Below are positions 55,701 through 61,773 of a stretch of 64,000 bases of DNA, in pieces. Location of the stretch: positions 286,712,425-286,776,424 of the forward strand of contig JBAIZL010000001.1 of the NCBI GenBank assembly GCA_036971475.1. The letters run 5' to 3'. The DNA comes from Prosapia bicincta (taxonomy: Eukaryota > Arthropoda > Insecta > Hemiptera > Cercopidae). Under the pieces are notes generated by a model. It was not told the DNA's origin, did not search any database, and saw only the letters and a program-made list of their open reading frames with translations. Every line of letters starts with the position of its first letter. Positions within the stretch are counted from its first letter, which is position 1. Both the position numbers and the translations under genes were made by a program.

Positions 55701-58700
55701 GCTTAACTATAGCCTATGGCCCGATATCCACAATATATATATATGATGCTATGGCCCACAGGTTCTTCTTAAATAGAATATCTTGCCACTTTGTCACAAT
55801 TGGTCTGAGGATGTCTCTTGTAGGTAATGGGTAAGGGCAGTTCAGCAGGATGTGTTCAAGTGTTTCGCTCTCCACACCACAGAGTCCACACAACGGAGAC
55901 TCTGTGAGATTAAAATGAAATAGGTACTCCTGTGTCACCAGATGGCCGGTTCTTGCTCTGGCAGCAAAAGATGCTGTTGATCGTGCTACTTCCCTACATT
56001 TGTCCTCGACTGGTGGTTCTGGTTGGAGCTGGTAAAGGTGTCGACCGGTAGTCTCTTTTTCCCAATTTTCACACCAAAGTTTTCGGAAAACTTCCCTGCT
56101 TACACTTTTACAATGTAGCAGGGAGTGTTTGCTTCCATTAATTTATTAAACGTGTTATTATTTGTAATCAGTATTAGTAAATAAAACTATCTATGAATAC
56201 TGTATATGATTATAATATGTATAATAATAAATATATAAAAATATAATAGATCTGTGGTCACCACACCTCACCCGACTCACTGCATTCTCCCACCCATTAA
56301 TTAACTTGAAGTATTAAAAACTAGAGTAAGAGATTGACCTAAATTACCTGTTGGCAATTTAGGTATAAGCCTAAGGAAGGCAATTAAAACCCTACTTTAT
56401 TTGTCCTGTCATTCTCAGGACAATTATTATTCTTTTTTCTTGTGCCAATAACAGTTTATGACAAAAACATAAGCAACTAATCATAGTAAAGTTTCCTGTT
56501 AAATTTTAACAAACTCCCTGATATAGTGCTATAAGTTGTTGAAAAGGCTTGGTGATAGTTCTGTATCTCCTAAATGAGTTTTTGGAATGGTTTTCTGAAG
56601 CCCTAGAGAACATCGAAGATGAACAACATTCAGGTCAACCCATCTTTGTTTTAACTCTGCAAACAGTGACTCTGCAAATCAATGAAATTCTGTATGGAGA
56701 TCATCTTATAAGCATTTGGAAAATTACTGAGACTGTAATGGTTTATAAACTGTCAGAAAATTTTTACATGATGGAAGAAACATGGAAAAAATGTAAAAAA
56801 GTTGTGGGAAAACAAGTATTGGATCTTTCACTAGGACAACGCATCTGCCTATAATGTGCTGTATGCGAAGAAATATTTAGCCATTAGAGGCACTCCAGTG
56901 CTCCAACACAGGTCAAGCTCACCTGATTTAGCACCCAGTAACTTTCCTGTTTCCAAAGATCAAGTCTGCCTTAAACGGAACCTGGTTCGAGTTGAATACA
57001 ATTATTGGCCTAAGGAAAACGCGAGTATGTTTCTAACCTCTATAGAAAAATACTATTACAGCGACAAAAATAGTTTTGTCCTGGGATACTAGACACTTCC
57101 AGCTGTCCAACACCGCATTTGTTCCCCCCCTCACCCTTCTAAGATGCCGTCCTAGCTCATAGTCTCATTTTTTAATAGCCAGACATCATGCATCAAAGGA
57201 AAATGCCACAAGTTTGGCATTAAGTGGGAGTGAGCTGGTGGGTGCTACGTGATATCTGTAACTACTGAATGCCAGCATCAGCTTTCCTAGTGAAAGTCCC
57301 ATGGGAGAAGTGCAAAATAGCCTCCTTACAGGACTCTCAATGTATCTCCGCATTGGCGAGACAAGAGCATCCTAATCGACAGAATGGTTTACTCTAGAAC
57401 TTAAAAGGACAAAGCATCAGGTCATTGCGGCAACATTTTAGTATTGACAAAAATCTCTTTATAAGAGCAAGAGGGTCTGAAATTTTCTGAAGACATGAAA
57501 TTTGGTGCCCAACCAAGATCATTAGTCTGCAACATGAAAAGGAAGGCTAAACAAAGCAATACGCACATATTAATGGGTAAGACTTTTAGAGAAAGTAGAC
57601 TACACCGCGAAAAAAGACTATACAAAACTCAACATCTAATCATGGGAGTATAGTTATCACGCACTGGAACGATATACCTACCTGTCAATTGTGACTCCCT
57701 CCTTGAGGAACAAAGTAATTAAATGGAAAGTTGGGGAAGATCTTGGAAGTGACTGTTTCCCTGTGTTCATTGAACTCAACATGGGAAATATTCAAATGAT
57801 AAATAATACCATAGTGCATAGTTGCTATAAAATTAAGAACGTGGATTGGAGCTCCTTCAGAGAAGAAACGGCCAAAATTGCTATTGTAGATCAAATTACA
57901 CTGGATAAGATTGAATGATCAATTATTGCTGCAGCTGATAAAAGCATCCCTAAGCAATCTGGTAAAGCAATACATAAATTGCTAGTGGAGTGACGAGTTA
58001 CAAGAACTAAGAATAACAATCAGTAAGGCTTGCAAAAAATGGAAAAAGATCAGAACAAAAGGAAACAGAAGTCATTACAATAAATGTAATGCTTTACTCC
58101 ATAAGGCTGTTATCCAGGCTAAACGGAGGTCATGGAGATCATTTGTAAATTCTATGAGTATAAACACATCATCTAGTACGGTCTGGAAAAGGTTTAGAGC
58201 AACAAATAGACAATCCTCAAAAATGATCAACGCAATTACTCTACCTTACGGCAACATTTTTTTTAGTGATAAGGAAAAGGTTATCTAGTCCAGTAAATTC
58301 ATGTCAGAAAAATCAGGTCGTAGAGTTTCTTGGCTGAAACAATTGAACCCAGACAAACAATTTTTATCATGTGGATTGGAACATTTCTTCAGACTCACAG
58401 ACCCTGAGTATTGATCACCTGAAATGCTCAGCTCCAGGATCAGGTAATATTTACAATGAGATGTTGAGAAACTGCTCATCAGAGATGATTTTGTGAATAC
58501 TTGTCTTGTTTAACAATATATGGCGAACGGATGAAATACCATTGAGTTGGAGAACAGCAAAAATCAATCCCTTGTTAAAGCCAGGAAAGGATGATGCAAA
58601 GCTATTGTCATACAGGCCTATTTCGTTAACATCTAATTTGGGGGATTCGAATTAAGGGTCCGAATCTAAAAAGTTCATAATAGCTCCCAAGATATATTTT

Positions 58701-61361
58701 GAAACAGCATTCGACAAAATACTCTATGCACAGTCATCGTACAATGTATGAAATTAGGCATTGGGGGTAAATTACTTCAGTGTGGAAAATGGCATACCAC
58801 AGGACGGCATAATGTGCTCAAATCGTTTCAATATTGCACTGCAAAATATTGTTAGTGAGCTACCACCAGATACACATTGTGGCTCTTTTGTGGATGACAA
58901 AACTATATGGGCAACAAATTCTAATCAAGAAAAAGCAACTTGGTTTGTTCAAAAGCTCTTCATGTCATAAGTAGATGGTGCAAGAAGTGGTCATTAAAAA
59001 TTTCTAGTCAGAAAAGTGAATGTACTTACTTTCTCAAGTAAAATTGCCTTGCAAATTATATACCACACCTCACACTAAATGGCACAGTACTTCAGCATAA
59101 TAAACACCCAAAACAGCTGGGGGTTGTGTTAGATCCCCAATTACAGTGGTCAGCACATGTGGATTATGTTGTACAAAGTTGTACATCTAAAGTTGTAAAT
59201 GCCTTGAAAGCGGTGGCTAGCCGTGACTGGGGCATGGACACAACAATGTTGAACCTCTTCTATCTCTTGTTTGTGAGGTCAAAGGCCACGTATTGCTGCG
59301 AAGCATGCTGTTGTGCTGCAAAAACGCACATAAAATTCGAGCCATTCAACAGCAGCAATTCGCCTCTGCCTGGGCTGCACAAGAACAACTTCAATAGTTG
59401 CAATAAAAGTTGAACTGGGAGTGGAACCCATTGAATTTTTTATTAGAAGACAAATGTGCAATAAATTTCAAAAAATTAAAACTCTGACAATCAAACACTT
59501 ATTGTACAACTTTGATACTCGTAGGTGTAACATAAACTTCATTCACCTACCAAATGAACAATCTCTCTAGAATGATTCTGCATAACCAACCAGAACAAAT
59601 ACCATCGTTGTACAAGGAATTGCCTAGGATCTGGCTGGCCATCCAAGTAGTATTGGAACTTCCTCAAAAAAAGACTAAAAATGATCATGCCAAAGTTTTA
59701 AGAGCAATCACGGCAGAAATTATTGATGATGAGTACTGTAGTCAAATAAAAATTTTTAGACAGGTCCTTGGATAAGGATAACAAGAAGTCAGGTGCACGC
59801 TACTTTAACCAAAGCAATCGTGATCAGTATTAGGTACCTGCAAATGCTCAATCCTATACATTTGAGACGCAACTGGACAGATATTTGGAAGTCGGAGACC
59901 ACGGGTCGAAACCTGTACCAAATACAACCAAAGCCTCTTAAGGATGACACATACAAAAATATACCTCGTCCGATTTCTACTTTCGAAGCTAGAACATGTA
60001 CAGGTCACATTTTGATTCAAAATTATTTGTTCTGTTTTGGCCTTTCGAATTCGTCACAATTCCATCTTTGTGATGACAACAAGGTGAGCTTGGAACATAT
60101 ATTACTTAATTGTCACTATCCGATTTCTGCAAGGGATATTCTACAAACCCGAGTATCCGCATGGCAGGAAATACTAAAGAATAATCAATACTGGGATATA
60201 TCACCTATCACATACCATGGACATCGGTCTATCGCCTACACCTTAAGCTGGATGCCTGAACAAAGAAGTAAGTAAATATGGCATAAAGTTGTACATATAA
60301 GTGAGCCTGAGAGATTGTGTTTGTACGTTTATGGTGATAAAACATCTGTTTTGGGTGGTAAAAGACATGCATCTAAAGTCATCAAGCGTCTGATGAGAAG
60401 TTTACTGTAAGAAGATCCAAGCCCTGTTTATGGATAAATTTATATAACAGCTTTGAATTAAGATGCAAGCTCTTAGCATGTTTCGCCTATGTTACAGAAA
60501 CATTTTGAGTGAACAGGAAATCCTCTTGAGGTAACTAGGGAATACCTTTAACAAAGGTGAGACTGTAGCTTAGTACTGAGAGGATGTGATGGTGAGGCGT
60601 ACCCATTTCACTGATTTTTTTAATATTTTATCACAAATATTAATCTGAGTAGCTAATGGTCTTAAATAAAACCATTTACTACGACAAAATTCATCATCTT
60701 TATCAGTTATGATGATCGTAACGTAGATGGTAAACCCAGTACAGGAAGTACGCTAACATTCTCAGAAGTTTGTCTCGTTACATTCAGACGCATAGAGAAG
60801 GGGCAGATATTTTACAACACTACACTATTGTGTATTAATATAAAAAATAAATTGTTTTTGATTTATACCTATAAACAGAAATACATTTCTGTTCACAAAT
60901 AGTCTATGTTTTCCATTCTCAACTTGATATGTTGCATACACAGGTAACAAATTTATTTAATTCTATGACAAAACAAGTAGTATAAACAAAAAAATTTCTT
61001 AAGTCAATTCCTACTTAAATAAAATTTTAATTATTGTTACTTCTTATTAAATACCATACAAATAATATAAATAAAATAACATAACCTATGCCTTAAAACA
61101 GCTGTTCTACAACATAACCTATAACATAAAATCAGCTGTTGTATGAAATCATATGTTATCACTTATTTTAAATACCTATATTGCGTACCTTGCACTTTTT
61201 GTAAGACGTGTTTATCCCATATAAAACTAAGATTTGAAACAAAATATAATAACATCAAGTGTCATCTACTACAAGTTTTAGAAAATGTCATTGAACTTGA
61301 GTGAACGATTAAAAAGTATTTTCTTAAAGATTAAAATTTAAGTAATATGTATATATATATA

Positions 61362-61444
<83 letters not shown>

Positions 61445-61695
61445 TATAATAAATATGGTGATATGTTTTCTTGTAATATAGTTAATAAATTTAAAATATT
61501 TCAAAAACAAGAATACTTTTAATGAATATATTTATTCAAAGCTTTTCGCCGATAAGCTTAAACTGATTGAATTTTGTAAAAATATTTTATTAGATAATTA
61601 TTTTCCTGAAGATGCTGATACTATTTTAAAGGCAAAAAGCTTTGAATAAATATATTCATTAAAAGTATTCTTGTTTTTGAAATATTTTAAATTTA

Positions 61696-61773
<78 letters not shown>

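Noticed and set aside
60382..60412. CTGATGAGAAGTTTACTG as a hammerhead core
   Set aside because: CUGAUGAG is followed by no stem II partner and no GAAA. It is a chance match.
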